Below, piece by piece: positions 8,656 to 18,129 of a DNA stretch of 64,000 nt (positions are counted from its first letter, which is position 1; each line of letters begins with the position of its first letter). The DNA is from Deinococcus aquatilis DSM 23025 (lineage in GTDB: Bacteria > Deinococcota > Deinococci > Deinococcales > Deinococcaceae). The notes under the pieces are model-generated. The model worked only from the letters and a program-made list of their open reading frames with translations, was not told the DNA's origin and ran no database searches. The stretch lies in assembly GCF_000378445.1 (NCBI RefSeq), contig NZ_KB899701.1:1-64000 (forward strand). Reading direction: 5' to 3'. A program made the position numbers and the translations under genes.

Positions 8656-9714
8656 ATGACCGATTCCACCGTTTCTCCTACAGATGTTTCCACCCCGGCC
8701 AGCCCGCCCACCTTTCATCTGCGCGAGTTCCGCATTCCCGGCGATTACGTGGACGCCGCGTGGGTGCTGAGCGCCGCCAACCCAGAGTGGCCCGTGACGC
8801 CCGAACTGCTCCAGACGTGGGATGAGGCCGAAGACCCCAACCTGTTCCGCACCGATCTGGTGGCCGAGCAGGGTGGGCGCGTGGTGGGTGTGGGCCGCGT
8901 TGGGCACGATGATTTTGCCTTCGAGGAATGGCGCTATTGGGGCAATTTCAGCGTTCACCCGGAGGCCCGCGAGCAGGGCGTGGGCGGGGCGATGTACCGG
9001 GAGTTGCTGGCGCGGGTGCAGGCGCGTGGAGCGCGGGAAGTTCGCACCATGCTGTCGGATGGGGCGCACCACGAGGCGGGCCGCGCCTTCCTTGCCGCAC
9101 GTGGTTGGAAGGTGGTCTGGGAGCGGTTCGAGAGCCGGATTCAGACCTCCGAGACGGATCTGTCGCGCTTCGGCCCGTTGATGCAGTCGGTGGCCGCGCA
9201 CGGCATAGAGCTGCATTCGGTGGCGTCTCTGGCTGCCGACCCCAAGCGCAACCGCCAACTCTGGGAGCTGGACTGGCTGCTGTTTCAGGATGTCCCGATG
9301 GGCACGGCCCTGACCAAACGGCCCTTCGAGGCGTGGGAAAAGCAGGAACTGGAAGACCCCACTTTCAGCGCCGACTTCTCTTTTGTGGCGGTGCGCCCCG
9401 GCCTGAACGACCCCCTCACCGGAGATTACGTGGGCTATTCCACGCTGATGCAAAATCCTTCGGGGTTTTACGTGATCGGCATGACGGGCGTGCGACGCGA
9501 AGACCGGGGCAAGGGGGTCGCCAAGGCCCTGAAAGTGGCGGCGATGCAGGCGCTGAATGCCCACGGCGGCGGCGAAATCCGCACCTTCAACGACGCGCCG
9601 AACGTAGCCATGCTGGGCATGAATCAGGCGCTGGGCTTTGTGCGGGGGCCGACTCATCTGCGCTACGAACTGCAACTGGCGGGGGCAGAAGAATCCACCG
9701 GAGAAACGAAATGA
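8656..9714 (+). CDS. Double-domain GNAT acetyltransferase, paralogue 1
   Basis: 352 residues from ATG 8656; the frame is open further upstream but the extra residues look artificial. Two GNAT folds are joined in tandem. The first carries the acetyl-CoA loop in VHPEAREQGVGGAMY, the second in TGVRREDRGKGVAKALK, followed by the C-terminal signature NDAPNVAMLGMNQALGF. The stop overlaps the start of the next GNAT gene (ATGA), so the three paralogues form one translationally coupled operon. The overall plan resembles mycothiol synthase-type double GNATs, but the substrate is unknown. Confidence 0.88.
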   Translation: MTDSTVSPTDVSTPASPPTFHLREFRIPGDYVDAAWVLSAANPEWPVTPELLQTWDEAEDPNLFRTDLVAEQGGRVVGVGRVGHDDFAFEEWRYWGNFSVHPEAREQGVGGAMYRELLARVQARGAREVRTMLSDGAHHEAGRAFLAARGWKVVWERFESRIQTSETDLSRFGPLMQSVAAHGIELHSVASLAADPKRNRQLWELDWLLFQDVPMGTALTKRPFEAWEKQELEDPTFSADFSFVAVRPGLNDPLTGDYVGYSTLMQNPSGFYVIGMTGVRREDRGKGVAKALKVAAMQALNAHGGGEIRTFNDAPNVAMLGMNQALGFVRGPTHLRYELQLAGAEESTGETK

Positions 9715-10715
9715 CCGCCACGCTTCCCCTCACCCTTCAGATTCGCCCCGCCACCGACGCCGATTATTCGGCTCTGGCGGCGCTGCAACAGCAGGTGTGG
9801 CCGCACCAGACCGTCACTGCCGAGTATCTGCGGCACGGCGACGATCAGTTGCGGCAACATCCCCTTCGGCCTCATCTGTACCGGCTGGTGGCCGAGGATC
9901 AGGCCGGAGGGATGGTCGGGGCGGCGTCGGCGGCGCAGTGGCCGAGTATGTTCGATCCTGACCGCTACCACCTTGAACTGATGGTGTTGCCGCAAGCCGA
10001 GGGCCGGGGCGTGGGGCGTGCCCTGGCTGAAGCGCTGTGGGCACACCTGCGGAAGCGCGGCGCACGCGAGTTGATGGCCGGCACCCAGGAAGACCGGCCC
10101 CGTGGCCTCGCATTTCTGGCGCACTGGGGTTTTGCCGAGGCCATGCGCTTTTTCGACAATGTGCTGGACGTTCAGCAGTTCGATCCCACGCCGTTTGCCG
10201 CCGCTGCCCAACTGCCCCCCGGCTACCGCGCCGTCTCTCTGACCGATCTGATGGCCGAACGTGGCGTGGACGCGGCGTGGGCCGCCTACTTTGCCGGATT
10301 CGCGCAGGCCCGCGCCGATGTGCCGCGTACCTCGGAAGCCACGCCCATCATAGAAACCGAGTTCCGCAAACGCGAAACGCACCCGCAGTTCTGGCCGGAA
10401 GCGGTGCTGATGGCGGTGCATGAGGCCAGCGGTGAGGTGGCGGCCCTCACCGAACAGTGGCTTGACCCTGCCGACGAGGGCCGCCTGAACACGGGCCTGA
10501 CCGGGGCGGTTCGTGCCCACCGCCGATTGGGGCTGGCGCTGGCGCTGAAGCTGAAATCCATCGAGCAGGCCCGTGTGCGGGGGGCGAGGACAATCTGGAC
10601 GGGCAACGCCAGCTCTAACCTCCCCATGCTGAAGATCAACGAGCGGCTGGGATTCGTGAAGGAACCCGCCTGGATAGAGATGCAGCGGTTTTTGGAGGCC
10701 GCCGACCAACAATGA
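9711..10715 (+). CDS. Double-domain GNAT acetyltransferase, paralogue 2
   Basis: 334 residues. It has the same two-domain layout as its neighbours: acetyl-CoA loop in LPQAEGRGVGRALAEA in the first half, a more degenerate loop (RAHRRLGLALALK) in the second, then NASSNLPMLKINERLGF. The start overlaps the previous stop by four bases and the stop overlaps the next ATG by four. In the second half RxxGxG/A has become RRLGLA, so that domain may bind cofactor poorly. Confidence 0.88.
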   Translation: MTATLPLTLQIRPATDADYSALAALQQQVWPHQTVTAEYLRHGDDQLRQHPLRPHLYRLVAEDQAGGMVGAASAAQWPSMFDPDRYHLELMVLPQAEGRGVGRALAEALWAHLRKRGARELMAGTQEDRPRGLAFLAHWGFAEAMRFFDNVLDVQQFDPTPFAAAAQLPPGYRAVSLTDLMAERGVDAAWAAYFAGFAQARADVPRTSEATPIIETEFRKRETHPQFWPEAVLMAVHEASGEVAALTEQWLDPADEGRLNTGLTGAVRAHRRLGLALALKLKSIEQARVRGARTIWTGNASSNLPMLKINERLGFVKEPAWIEMQRFLEAADQQ

Positions 10716-11725
10716 GCGCCTGGTCGGTGCGTCCTGTCGAAGACGGTGACTGGAACGCCGCTGCCGAGGTGTGGACTGCGGCCCACCCGCACGACCCCTT
10801 CAGTGGCCCCGAGTTGCAACACCAGACGGCGCAGCAGACCGCCTGGGGCTACCGTCATACGGCGCTGCTGGCTCAGGCCGAAAACGGCGAGGTGGTGGGG
10901 CTGGGCCTGCTGTCTCAAAATCCGGGCATGTACCACCCGCAACGCTTCATGCTGGAATTGGCGGTGCGTCCCGACCGTCAGGGGCAGGGCGCAGGCGCGG
11001 CGCTCTGGGAGCCGCTGCTGGGTCAACTGCGCGGCTGGCAGGCCCTGTCGGTACGCACGCTGGCTCGCGAGGATCATCCGGTGGCCTCCTTCTTCCTGAC
11101 CCGGCGCGGCTTTACTCCCGGCAAGCGGTATTTCACCAGCGCCCTGAACCTGAGTGAAGGCCACCTGAACCAGCATCCCTTCGACGAAACGCTGTTTTTG
11201 CCTACCGAAGCGCGTCTGACGGCTCTGGGCGTGCGCGTTCGCAGCCTCGCGGAGTTGCGTGCGGCCCAGACACCCGACCTGCCCGAGCGCCTGCACGCCC
11301 TGATGTGCGATGTGCGTCAGGATGTGCCGCGCTCCGAGCCTGCCACCCCACTGACCTTTGAAGTGTTTCTGGAGGGCGTGCTGAACGACCCAGGCCTGTT
11401 GCCGGAAGCCTACCTGATCGCACAGGCTCCCGGCGGCCAATGGATCGGCCAATCCACCCTCTTCCGGTCTGAAGCCAGTGCCGACCTGCTGACCGGATTG
11501 ACCGGGGTCACGCGGGACTGGCGCGGGCAGGGCGTCGCCACGCTGCTGAAATTGCACGTTCTGCGGGTGGCCCGTGCATTGGCGGCAGAGGCGGGCGGTC
11601 CGGTGTTCCTGCGAACCGATAACGCCAGCGACAACGCGCCCATGCTGGCTATCAACGACCGCTTCGGCTTCGTGCGCGACCCAGCCAGTGTCAGTTGGGT
11701 GCTGGAATTTGATCCCGGAGCATGA
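10712..11725 (+). CDS. Double-domain GNAT acetyltransferase, paralogue 3
   Basis: 337 residues. Both halves keep recognisable acetyl-CoA loops (RPDRQGQGAGAALWE and TRDWRGQGVATLLK), and the second half ends with NASDNAPMLAINDRFGF, shared with the two upstream paralogues. It is the last gene of the overlapping trio. Three adjacent diverged copies suggest local duplication with substrate splitting; which amines or thiols they acetylate is not evident. Confidence 0.88.
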   Translation: MSAWSVRPVEDGDWNAAAEVWTAAHPHDPFSGPELQHQTAQQTAWGYRHTALLAQAENGEVVGLGLLSQNPGMYHPQRFMLELAVRPDRQGQGAGAALWEPLLGQLRGWQALSVRTLAREDHPVASFFLTRRGFTPGKRYFTSALNLSEGHLNQHPFDETLFLPTEARLTALGVRVRSLAELRAAQTPDLPERLHALMCDVRQDVPRSEPATPLTFEVFLEGVLNDPGLLPEAYLIAQAPGGQWIGQSTLFRSEASADLLTGLTGVTRDWRGQGVATLLKLHVLRVARALAAEAGGPVFLRTDNASDNAPMLAINDRFGFVRDPASVSWVLEFDPGA

Positions 11726-11816
11726 GGGCCGGGCAGAGTTGTCGCTGGCCCCACCCCGGCGCGGATAATGGGGCCGCCATGCCCCTTCACCGCCTGACAC
11801 TCCACCACCCATACCC

Positions 11817-12557
11817 ATGCTGCTGAGCATCGACTGGGACGCCTACAGCGGGTGCGCCGACCTCGTGTTCGACGCGCCGATCTGGGGCACCCGCGACCTG
11901 CCCGCAGACCGTCAGGAAGCGTGGCAGGCCCGCACCCTGAGGCGCGATCCGCAGGCCCGAGGCTGGACGCCGCTGGATGCCGATTATCCGCTGTATCCCG
12001 GCTGGGAGGCACTGGAGCGCTACGCGGGGTGTCCGGCATGGGTCACGCTGTCTCACGCTGATGCCTGGGGCTGGCTGGAAGAGCAGGCCCGGCACAGCGG
12101 AGTTCCCAACGACGTGCTGAACATCGATTCCCACCACGACCTTGCCAGTCGCAGTGGAGACGGAACGCGGGTGCGGCCCGGCAACTGGGCAGGCCTCGGC
12201 CTCGGCGCGGGCCTGATCGGGCGCTACGGCTGTCTGTATCCGGCCTGGCATGCGGGGTTGGCCGTGGCCGAGGGCTTTGATCTGGAGCGCACCCACAGCG
12301 AAATCTCTGCTGTTCTGCCCCCCGATCCGCTCTCCCGCCTCACCCTGCGCCGGATGGCCCATCCCACCGACGGTCTGCCCGATCCGGCGGAGGTCAGCGG
12401 CGTGCTGCTCGTGCAGTCTCCTGCCTGGACGAACCCAGCGCACGACGCGGCCTTCTGGCAACTGGCCGGTTGCCTGGAGGCGCAGGAACTGGTTTCTCCG
12501 CTGCGGCGCGGATGGGCGGCGGGTGTGGCGTGTGCCCAAGCTGAACCGTTAGACTGA
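11817..12557 (+). CDS. Protein with NIDSHHDLA motif, arginase-like fold suspected
   Basis: 246 residues. It starts MLLSIDWDAYSG and has the motif NIDSHHDLA near residue 103. An Asp-x-His-His-Asp cluster of this sort is seen in metal-binding proteins such as the UPF0489 / arginase-like group, so a metal hydrolase fold is possible. No family can be named with confidence. The Shine-Dalgarno site is weak. The gene follows the GNAT operon after 91 bp. Confidence 0.65.
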   Translation: MLLSIDWDAYSGCADLVFDAPIWGTRDLPADRQEAWQARTLRRDPQARGWTPLDADYPLYPGWEALERYAGCPAWVTLSHADAWGWLEEQARHSGVPNDVLNIDSHHDLASRSGDGTRVRPGNWAGLGLGAGLIGRYGCLYPAWHAGLAVAEGFDLERTHSEISAVLPPDPLSRLTLRRMAHPTDGLPDPAEVSGVLLVQSPAWTNPAHDAAFWQLAGCLEAQELVSPLRRGWAAGVACAQAEPLD

Positions 12558-12655
12558 GGCCGCCGCATTCGGGCCGCTGAATTCAGGCCACCAGACCAGG
12601 GGCCGTTCGCCTGGCGGACACAAGCCGTCTGACCGTCCTCATCTCAGGAGAAGCT

Positions 12656-13141
12656 GTGACCACGCCCCCACCAGAACGCACTGTGCCCGTCACCTATCAG
12701 GTGGGTGTGTTCGCCCTCGTGCAGCAGCGCAACCAGTATCTGCTGGTGCGCCCGCGCCGTCCCCTCTTGCCGGGTGGCAATTACGGTCTGCCGGGGCTGT
12801 TGCTCAGTGCAGAGGCGGGCAGCGGGGTGGCTGAACTGAGTCTGCGCCGCGCTCTGCTGGCCCAGGTTGGAATCTCGGTGTCCGACCTGCGCCTGGTGGG
12901 CAGCCACGCCGCACGCGGCACCGAATCGGGGCAGGAGGGCAGCCGCCTGTACCTGATTTTTGGCACCGAATACTGCTCCGGCATCCTGAATCCGCAACCC
13001 GCCGAACTGTACAGCGCCGAATGGATGCCCGCTTCCAGCTTCGACAACCGCACGCCCGAGTGGCTGCATGCCGCTGTGCGCGAGTACCAGACAAGCGCTG
13101 CCCCCACGCCGTCTCCATCGGTGTTTGGCCGCAAACGCTGA
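12656..13141 (+). CDS. Nudix-fold protein with degenerate Nudix box
   Basis: 161 residues, start GTG 12656 after caggag. The fold reads as Nudix: a beta strand VGVFALVQQRNQYLLVRP, then GGNYGLPG, the usual lead-in to the box. But where the consensus has REUxEExGU, this protein has RRALLAQVGI: the catalytic Glu residues are replaced and only the Arg and Gly-Ile frame is kept. It may bind nucleotides without hydrolysis, or act as a regulator. Assignment to the fold is an inference from the flanks. Confidence 0.7.
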   Translation: MTTPPPERTVPVTYQVGVFALVQQRNQYLLVRPRRPLLPGGNYGLPGLLLSAEAGSGVAELSLRRALLAQVGISVSDLRLVGSHAARGTESGQEGSRLYLIFGTEYCSGILNPQPAELYSAEWMPASSFDNRTPEWLHAAVREYQTSAAPTPSPSVFGRKR

Positions 13142-13320
13142 GGGCATAGCACTGACTGCACAGCGTTTGTGAGCAGGGCCAGCGGCAGGACACTCCTCTG
13201 CCCAAGGAAACGCTGGGCAGCAACGGGGGTATCCGTGCCTCTTGCTCCTTCCTGCCACCCTATTCCTGCTACGCTTTCTGCTTGCCCGTGACCTGTGTTG
13301 TCGCTGCGGCTGGAGGCTGT

Positions 13321-13911
13321 ATGAGAAACAATCGTGATGGATCAGAGCGGGACCTGCCGCAGGGGAATCTGACTGGGCGGGTGGCGGCGCTTCCGCTGCT
13401 GCTGATTGCCCTGTACGCGCTGAGCATTTTGCTCGCCAATGTGACACTCAATACTTTTATTCCCCTGCCGCTCTTCGGCCTGTTGAGCGTGGGCACCATC
13501 TTTTTTGCTGCCGTATTCACGCTTCGTGACCGGATTCACCGGGCGGGCGGGCTGCGGGCCGTGTATATCGCCATTGCGCTGGCGTTGTTGGTCAATACCT
13601 TATTTGCCCTGTTCACGGGGACGCCCTGGCGCTTTATCGGCGCTTCGTTTCTGGCACTTCTGGTGGGCGAACTGGCCGATACGGGCGTCTATCAGAGCCT
13701 GATTCACCGCAACTGGTGGACGCGGGTGCTCGCCAGCAACGCCGTCAGTGTGCCGCTGGATTCCATCCTTTTTACGCTGCTGGCCTTCTACGGCGATATG
13801 AGTTCCCGCGACATCGCCCAGATCATCTTTGCCGACATTCTCGCCAAGTACCTGATCGCCGCGTTGTTCGCTTTCCGGGTGCGCGTCGCCCAGCGTACCG
13901 CCACGTCGTGA
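13321..13911 (+). CDS. VUT family transporter (queuosine precursor transporter YhhQ-like)
   Basis: 196 residues from ATG 13321, which follows ctggagg. Six hydrophobic helices are visible, with the charged loop TLRDRIHRAGGLRAVY and the motif VGELADTGVYQSL characteristic of the VUT/YhhQ family that imports queuine-type precursors (preQ0/preQ1) across the inner membrane. The substrate is taken from the family. The stop overlaps the next start (GTGA), so the pair is co-translated. Confidence 0.8.
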   Translation: MRNNRDGSERDLPQGNLTGRVAALPLLLIALYALSILLANVTLNTFIPLPLFGLLSVGTIFFAAVFTLRDRIHRAGGLRAVYIAIALALLVNTLFALFTGTPWRFIGASFLALLVGELADTGVYQSLIHRNWWTRVLASNAVSVPLDSILFTLLAFYGDMSSRDIAQIIFADILAKYLIAALFAFRVRVAQRTATS

Positions 13912-14330
13912 ATAAGTGCCCCGTCACGCAGGCAGGCCAGCCCGAGCCGCAAAGTGCTCCTGAAACCATCAGCGTACCTGCCGAACTGCTGAAGACCATC
14001 GCCAACGCCCGCCCCCAGTTGCCCACCCTCGTGGAACACATCCTGCATCTGCCCGAACTGTGCCCAGCCACCCAGAATCCGGCCCCCGGCAGCACCCTGA
14101 CCGTCAGTTATCAGGCGGGGGAATGGCTGCTGGAACTGTTCAGTCTGGATACCTACATCGACGCTTTTTTTGCCCATCCCGTGGTGCGCGATATGGAACT
14201 GTTCGTGCAGACGGTGGCCCAGGACGCGGCCAACGCAGCGCGGGTACAAGTGACCGTGTTGGCCGACGTGCGCCTGAACCGTGTGCGGCAGGGCCAGCGA
14301 ATCACGGTGGTTGCCCAGCCGGAAGCGTAA
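13908..14330 (+). CDS. Unknown protein coupled to the VUT transporter
   Basis: 140 residues from GTG 13908, overlapping the transporter stop by four bases. No family recognised. It looks soluble and mainly alpha/beta, with an acidic middle (SLDTYIDAFFAHPVVRDMELF) and a C-terminal strand pair. A shared terminator follows at 14352. Confidence 0.6.
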   Translation: MNKCPVTQAGQPEPQSAPETISVPAELLKTIANARPQLPTLVEHILHLPELCPATQNPAPGSTLTVSYQAGEWLLELFSLDTYIDAFFAHPVVRDMELFVQTVAQDAANAARVQVTVLADVRLNRVRQGQRITVVAQPEA

Positions 14331-14351
14331 GCCGAAGCGCTCAAAAAAACT

Positions 14352-14384
14352 CAGGCCCCGGATGTCGCGCTGACACGGGGCCTG
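14352..14384. terminator. Bidirectional terminator
   Basis: The arms caggccccg (14352-14360) and cggggcctg (14376-14384) are perfect. It has A-rich sequence on the left and T-rich sequence on the right, so it can serve both the rightward gene ending at 14330 and the leftward pilD. Confidence 0.8.
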
Positions 14385-14403
14385 TTGCCTTGAGTGATGA
14401 TGC

Positions 14404-15570
14404 CTATAGGCCCAGCATTCCCCGGTACGCTTCCACAATCGCCGCCCCCCAGATCAGGGCCACCACTGCGCCCAGCGCCAGATATGGCCCGAACTTGACG
14501 CGGTTTTCGCTCTTGAGGGCCAGTTGCACGATGCCGAACAAGGCCCCGGCGACCACGGCCACCACCACGGCCACCAGGAGCCGTTCCCAGCCCAGGAATG
14601 CGCCGATGACGGCGGCCAGTTTGACATCACCAAAGCCCATCGCGCTGGGGTCGTAGGGGGTGTCGTTTTCGGTGGGGGCGTCGGCTTCCGCTTTGGCCGA
14701 GCCCCGGTATTGCCACCACCAGTACAGCCCTGCCACCAGGGACACCGCGCCCGCTGCGGCCAGTGCGCCCTGAACCATCAGGATCAGGCCCATGCCGTAG
14801 CCCGCGCTGCCCAACATCACGCTGACCAGAAAGCCGCCGACGGTCAGCAGTTCGGGCACCCGCACCACGCGCCGCGCCGCCAGATTCACGCCCACCGATA
14901 GAAGGCCCACGCCCGCGCCCCACCACGGCCCCAACCATGCTCCCGCCAGCAACGCCAGGCTGATCTGCTGGTAGCCGATGGGAAAGTCCGGGTATTGCCG
15001 TTCCCTAAAGCGCCGCAGCACCCACGAAGCCAGCACGTCGATGGTGACCAGTAAGCCCGCGCCCAACAGCGCTCCGTTCACTGCTTCCGGCAGGTTGGGC
15101 AGGTCGTACTCGGCCCCCGCTGCCCGCGCCCCAAAAAAGGCAAAGATCAGGCCCAGTCCCACTCCCGGCAGCGTCAGTTCATCGGGAATGGTGTAGGTGT
15201 CCAGATCAATGGCGCTGGCGACCAGCAGCAGCGTAAACAGCACCATCAGCCCCAGCGTGCCCACGCCGTACACGGCCAGTGGAAAGAGCGCGGCAATGAC
15301 GCCGTAGCCGAGGCCGGTCAGCAGTTCGACCACCGGATACCGCCGCTTGATGGGGGCACGGCAATAACGGCACTTGCCGCCCAGGGCGACCCAGGAGGCG
15401 ACAGGAATGAGGTCTAGTGGGCTGAGTGCGTGGTTGCAGTGTGGACAGTGGCTGGGCGGAAAGGCGATGTTTTCGCCGCGTGGGAGCCGCCAGATCAGCA
15501 CGTTGGAAAACGAGCCGACCAGCAGGCCGAAGACGGCAGCGCACACCACCACGAAGAGGTCGAGATTCAC
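14404..15570 (-). CDS. pilD: Prepilin peptidase/methyltransferase PilD
   Basis: 388 residues. An integral membrane aspartyl protease that cleaves and N-methylates type IV prepilins. Visible features are the N-terminal PPSHCPHC, two Cys pairs (42/45 and 67/70) of the cytoplasmic zinc site, the first catalytic Asp in SAIDLDTYTIPDE (122 or 124) and the second in MGFGDVKLAA (Asp315). About eight or more hydrophobic helices are present. It is roughly 100 residues longer than typical PilD; the extra sequence lies between the two Asp motifs, about 150-300. Deinococcus uses type IV pilus machinery for DNA uptake. No pilin genes are in the window. Confidence 0.92.
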   Translation of the reverse strand: MNLDLFVVVCAAVFGLLVGSFSNVLIWRLPRGENIAFPPSHCPHCNHALSPLDLIPVASWVALGGKCRYCRAPIKRRYPVVELLTGLGYGVIAALFPLAVYGVGTLGLMVLFTLLLVASAIDLDTYTIPDELTLPGVGLGLIFAFFGARAAGAEYDLPNLPEAVNGALLGAGLLVTIDVLASWVLRRFRERQYPDFPIGYQQISLALLAGAWLGPWWGAGVGLLSVGVNLAARRVVRVPELLTVGGFLVSVMLGSAGYGMGLILMVQGALAAAGAVSLVAGLYWWWQYRGSAKAEADAPTENDTPYDPSAMGFGDVKLAAVIGAFLGWERLLVAVVVAVVAGALFGIVQLALKSENRVKFGPYLALGAVVALIWGAAIVEAYRGMLGL

Positions 15571-15622
15571 CCGGAGAGTGTAGGGGAAAGGGCGTCACAC
15601 GGGTCTGTCAGGGCCGGGGTAT

Positions 15623-16081
15623 TTACCGGCTCCTATGCGCCCAGCCGGAGATCATCAAAACGATGATACCTACCACGAAGGTCATCCACGGGATACCGCG
15701 CAGGCCGGATTCGAGCACGCTTTCCTGTGGGGTGCCGGGCGCGTAATGCACGCGCACCACGCCGCCTACCGGATAGCGCCTCAGCCCGCGCTGTTGCTGG
15801 CCGTAGTCACTGTTGCCGGGCGTGCCGTAGGTCAGGCGCTCACCGCTGTAGGGCACGCCGCCGACGGTGTAGGTGTAGGCCACATGGGGCGTCCAGATGC
15901 GTTTGCGTCCGCCACTGCCGCCGCTGGGTTCCAGCCAGCTGCGGGTCACGGTGCCGGAGGTCGTCGGCCAGGTCGCCGCCCGCACCGAGCGCCACGACTG
16001 CACACCTGCCAGCAACAACAGGCCCAGGGCCACCAGCAGCAACAACACGGAGAACACGGAACCACTTGACCGGGAAGGCAT
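15623..16081 (-). CDS. DUF3592-like membrane protein
   Basis: 152 residues from ATG 16081; upstream in-frame codons look like non-coding leader. One N-terminal helix (about 8-26) and one near the C-terminus (about 128-145) bracket an extracytoplasmic domain with WPTTSGTVTRS, VAYTYTVGGVPYSG and VRVHYAPGTPQESVLE. This pattern matches DUF3592, whose function is unknown. The gene lies downstream of rimO on the same strand, 101 bp apart. Confidence 0.75.
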   Translation of the reverse strand: MPSRSSGSVFSVLLLLVALGLLLLAGVQSWRSVRAATWPTTSGTVTRSWLEPSGGSGGRKRIWTPHVAYTYTVGGVPYSGERLTYGTPGNSDYGQQQRGLRRYPVGGVVRVHYAPGTPQESVLESGLRGIPWMTFVVGIIVLMISGWAHRSR

Positions 16082-16182
16082 GGCCTTATTTTTTGCGGTG
16101 TGGATGCCCTGAAGACAAGTCAGGCGGGTCAGCTCATGCCGCCCGCCCGTGCGTTGGAGGAGAATCAGCCCCTCAGTCCGTA

Positions 16183-17685
16183 TCAGTGTTTCCCGAAATG
16201 CCCCAGTTGCGGCACGTTGGGCTTCCATTCCGGGCGCTCCAGCACCTCACCGTAGAGGTCGTATTCGTCGCTGTCCTCGATGCGGGCCTTCACGATGTCA
16301 CCAATTTTCAGTTGTCCGGCCAGTTCGCCTGCAAACAGGTACACCTGACCGTCGATGCCGGGGGCGTCGCCCTTGGTGCGGCCAATCAGGCGGGTGCCGG
16401 GAGCGTCGTCCTCATCGTCGTTGAACTCGTCGATGATCACGTCCATCACGCGGCCCACCTTCTCGGCCAGCTTTTCGGCACTGATGCGCTGCGCCACTTC
16501 CATAAAGCGGGCCAGCCGTTCTTCCTTGACGTCCTGCGGCACCGCACCCTCCAGCTTGTTGGCGTCGGCCTCATCCACATCGCTGTAGGGGAAGGCCCCC
16601 ACGCGGTCCAGGCGGGCGTCTTCCAGGAAGGTCAGGAGTTCCTGAAACTCGGTTTCGGTTTCGCCGGGAAAACCCACGATAAACGTAGACCGGATGACCA
16701 GTTCCGGGCAGATCTCGCGCCAACGCCGGATGGTATCGAGCTGCTTGCCCGCCCCCGGACGCCGCATGGAACGCAGAATTTTAGGCGAGGCGTGCTGCAA
16801 GGGAATATCCAGATAAGGCAGAATCTTGCCCTGCGCCATCAGCTCCACGATCCGGTCTACGTGCGGGTAGGGGTACACGTAATGCATCCGCACCCACGCG
16901 CCCATCTCGCCCAGTTTCACGGCCAGATCGGTCAGGTGGGCACGCACCTGCTCGCCCTGAAACTCGCTCTCACGGTGGCGCACGTCCACGCCATAAGCAC
17001 TCGTGTCCTGCGAAATCACCATCAGTTCCTTGGTACCGCCCGCCACCAGCCGGAAGGCTTCGTACAGCACTGCGCCCGCATCCCGGCTGACCTGAAGGCC
17101 GCGCAGCTTGGGAATGATGCAGAACGAGCAGGTGTGGTTGCAGCCCTCGGCAATCTTGACGTAGGCGTAATGCCGGGGCGTCAGGCGCACGCTGGGCGCA
17201 AAAACGTCGCCGTGGCGGGTGTCTTCTCGGGTGGGCACCTGAACGTCGGGGCGCATGCCGGGGGCGGCCACCGGCAACAGCCCGGTAAAGGCGTCGGTTT
17301 CTATCGGCAACAGCCGCCGCACATGCTCCATCACGTCATCCACGGCTTCCGATCCGGTAATGGCCGCCACCTTGGGATGGCGCTCCAGAATCTTTTCGGG
17401 CCGCTCGCCCAGGCATCCGGTCACGATCACGCGGCCCGTGGCGTCCAGCGCCTCGCCGATGGCATTCAGACTTTCTTCCACGGCGGGCGTGATAAAGCCG
17501 CAGGTATTTACGATGACGGCGTGTGCGTCGGCGTAGCTTGGAGCCACTTCGTACCCCTCAGCCCGCAGTTGGGTCAGAATCCGCTCGCTGTCCACCAGCG
17601 CTTTGGGGCAGCCGAGGCTGATGAATCCTACTTTTTTGGGGGCGATCAGCATGCTTTCCGGGAGCCGCTCAGTTGTTGCCGTCAT
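16183..17685 (-). CDS. rimO: Ribosomal protein S12 methylthiotransferase RimO
   Basis: 500 residues from ATG 17685, preceded by gaggag. It is a radical SAM enzyme that adds a methylthio group to an Asp of ribosomal protein S12. The N-terminal UPF0004 domain starts [15 protein letters not shown] with Cys residues for the second cluster. The radical SAM motif [17 protein letters not shown] supplies the CX3CX2C cluster, and a C-terminal TRAM domain follows. The frame stays open upstream to 17991 but the extra residues look like leader, not protein. A likely promoter (TATAAT on the minus strand at 17851-17856) gives a leader of about 160 nt. Confidence 0.93.
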   Translation of the reverse strand: MTATTERLPESMLIAPKKVGFISLGCPKALVDSERILTQLRAEGYEVAPSYADAHAVIVNTCGFITPAVEESLNAIGEALDATGRVIVTGCLGERPEKILERHPKVAAITGSEAVDDVMEHVRRLLPIETDAFTGLLPVAAPGMRPDVQVPTREDTRHGDVFAPSVRLTPRHYAYVKIAEGCNHTCSFCIIPKLRGLQVSRDAGAVLYEAFRLVAGGTKELMVISQDTSAYGVDVRHRESEFQGEQVRAHLTDLAVKLGEMGAWVRMHYVYPYPHVDRIVELMAQGKILPYLDIPLQHASPKILRSMRRPGAGKQLDTIRRWREICPELVIRSTFIVGFPGETETEFQELLTFLEDARLDRVGAFPYSDVDEADANKLEGAVPQDVKEERLARFMEVAQRISAEKLAEKVGRVMDVIIDEFNDDEDDAPGTRLIGRTKGDAPGIDGQVYLFAGELAGQLKIGDIVKARIEDSDEYDLYGEVLERPEWKPNVPQLGHFGKH

Positions 17686-18129
17686 GTGTTCTCCTCGCGC
17701 CGTGTGTTGGCTCCCGTCGGAGCCGCCCGCCGCCTCATCCTGCTGTGTGGTCTTGATCTTGCTCAGTCTTGATGCCTGCTCGCTCACGCGCCACGCCCTA
17801 GGTTCTTGTGAAAAGAGGCCGTCAAGGGGGCGCGGAGGCTTCAACCCGGCATTATACAGGCCGCACGACTGGGCAAGAAGGACACAGGTCACATCGCCAG
17901 TGTTTCCCGTACAGATCACCCGTACAAGATCAACAGGGTCACAGGTGGCGTCCATTCTCCTGCCGCCTGCCTTGCCCCTGTTTCCTCCCACGCTGACCTC
18001 TTGTGGCGATCAGGTTGCTCCCAATAGGTTTCTACAGTTGAGCTTCTCTAGTGAATTCTTGGGGAAGGCAATACAGTAGGGGGAGGGTATTACCCGTTTG
18101 GGCGGGTCACTTGCTAGACTGCGCCGCAT
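17686..18129. promoter_or_regulatory. Divergent intergenic region between rimO and minD
   Basis: A minus-strand TATAAT at 17851-17856 is a good -10 candidate for rimO and implies a leader of about 160 nt that contains a small GC-rich hairpin at about 17711-17727. On the plus strand TAGACT at 18115-18120 ends nine bases before the minD ATG, giving a very short or absent leader. No gene is seen in the gap. Confidence 0.55.

Noticed and set aside
17686..17991. Upstream extension of rimO
   Set aside because: RimO normally begins near the SLGCPKA motif; the extension lacks homologous look and the TATAAT lies inside it.
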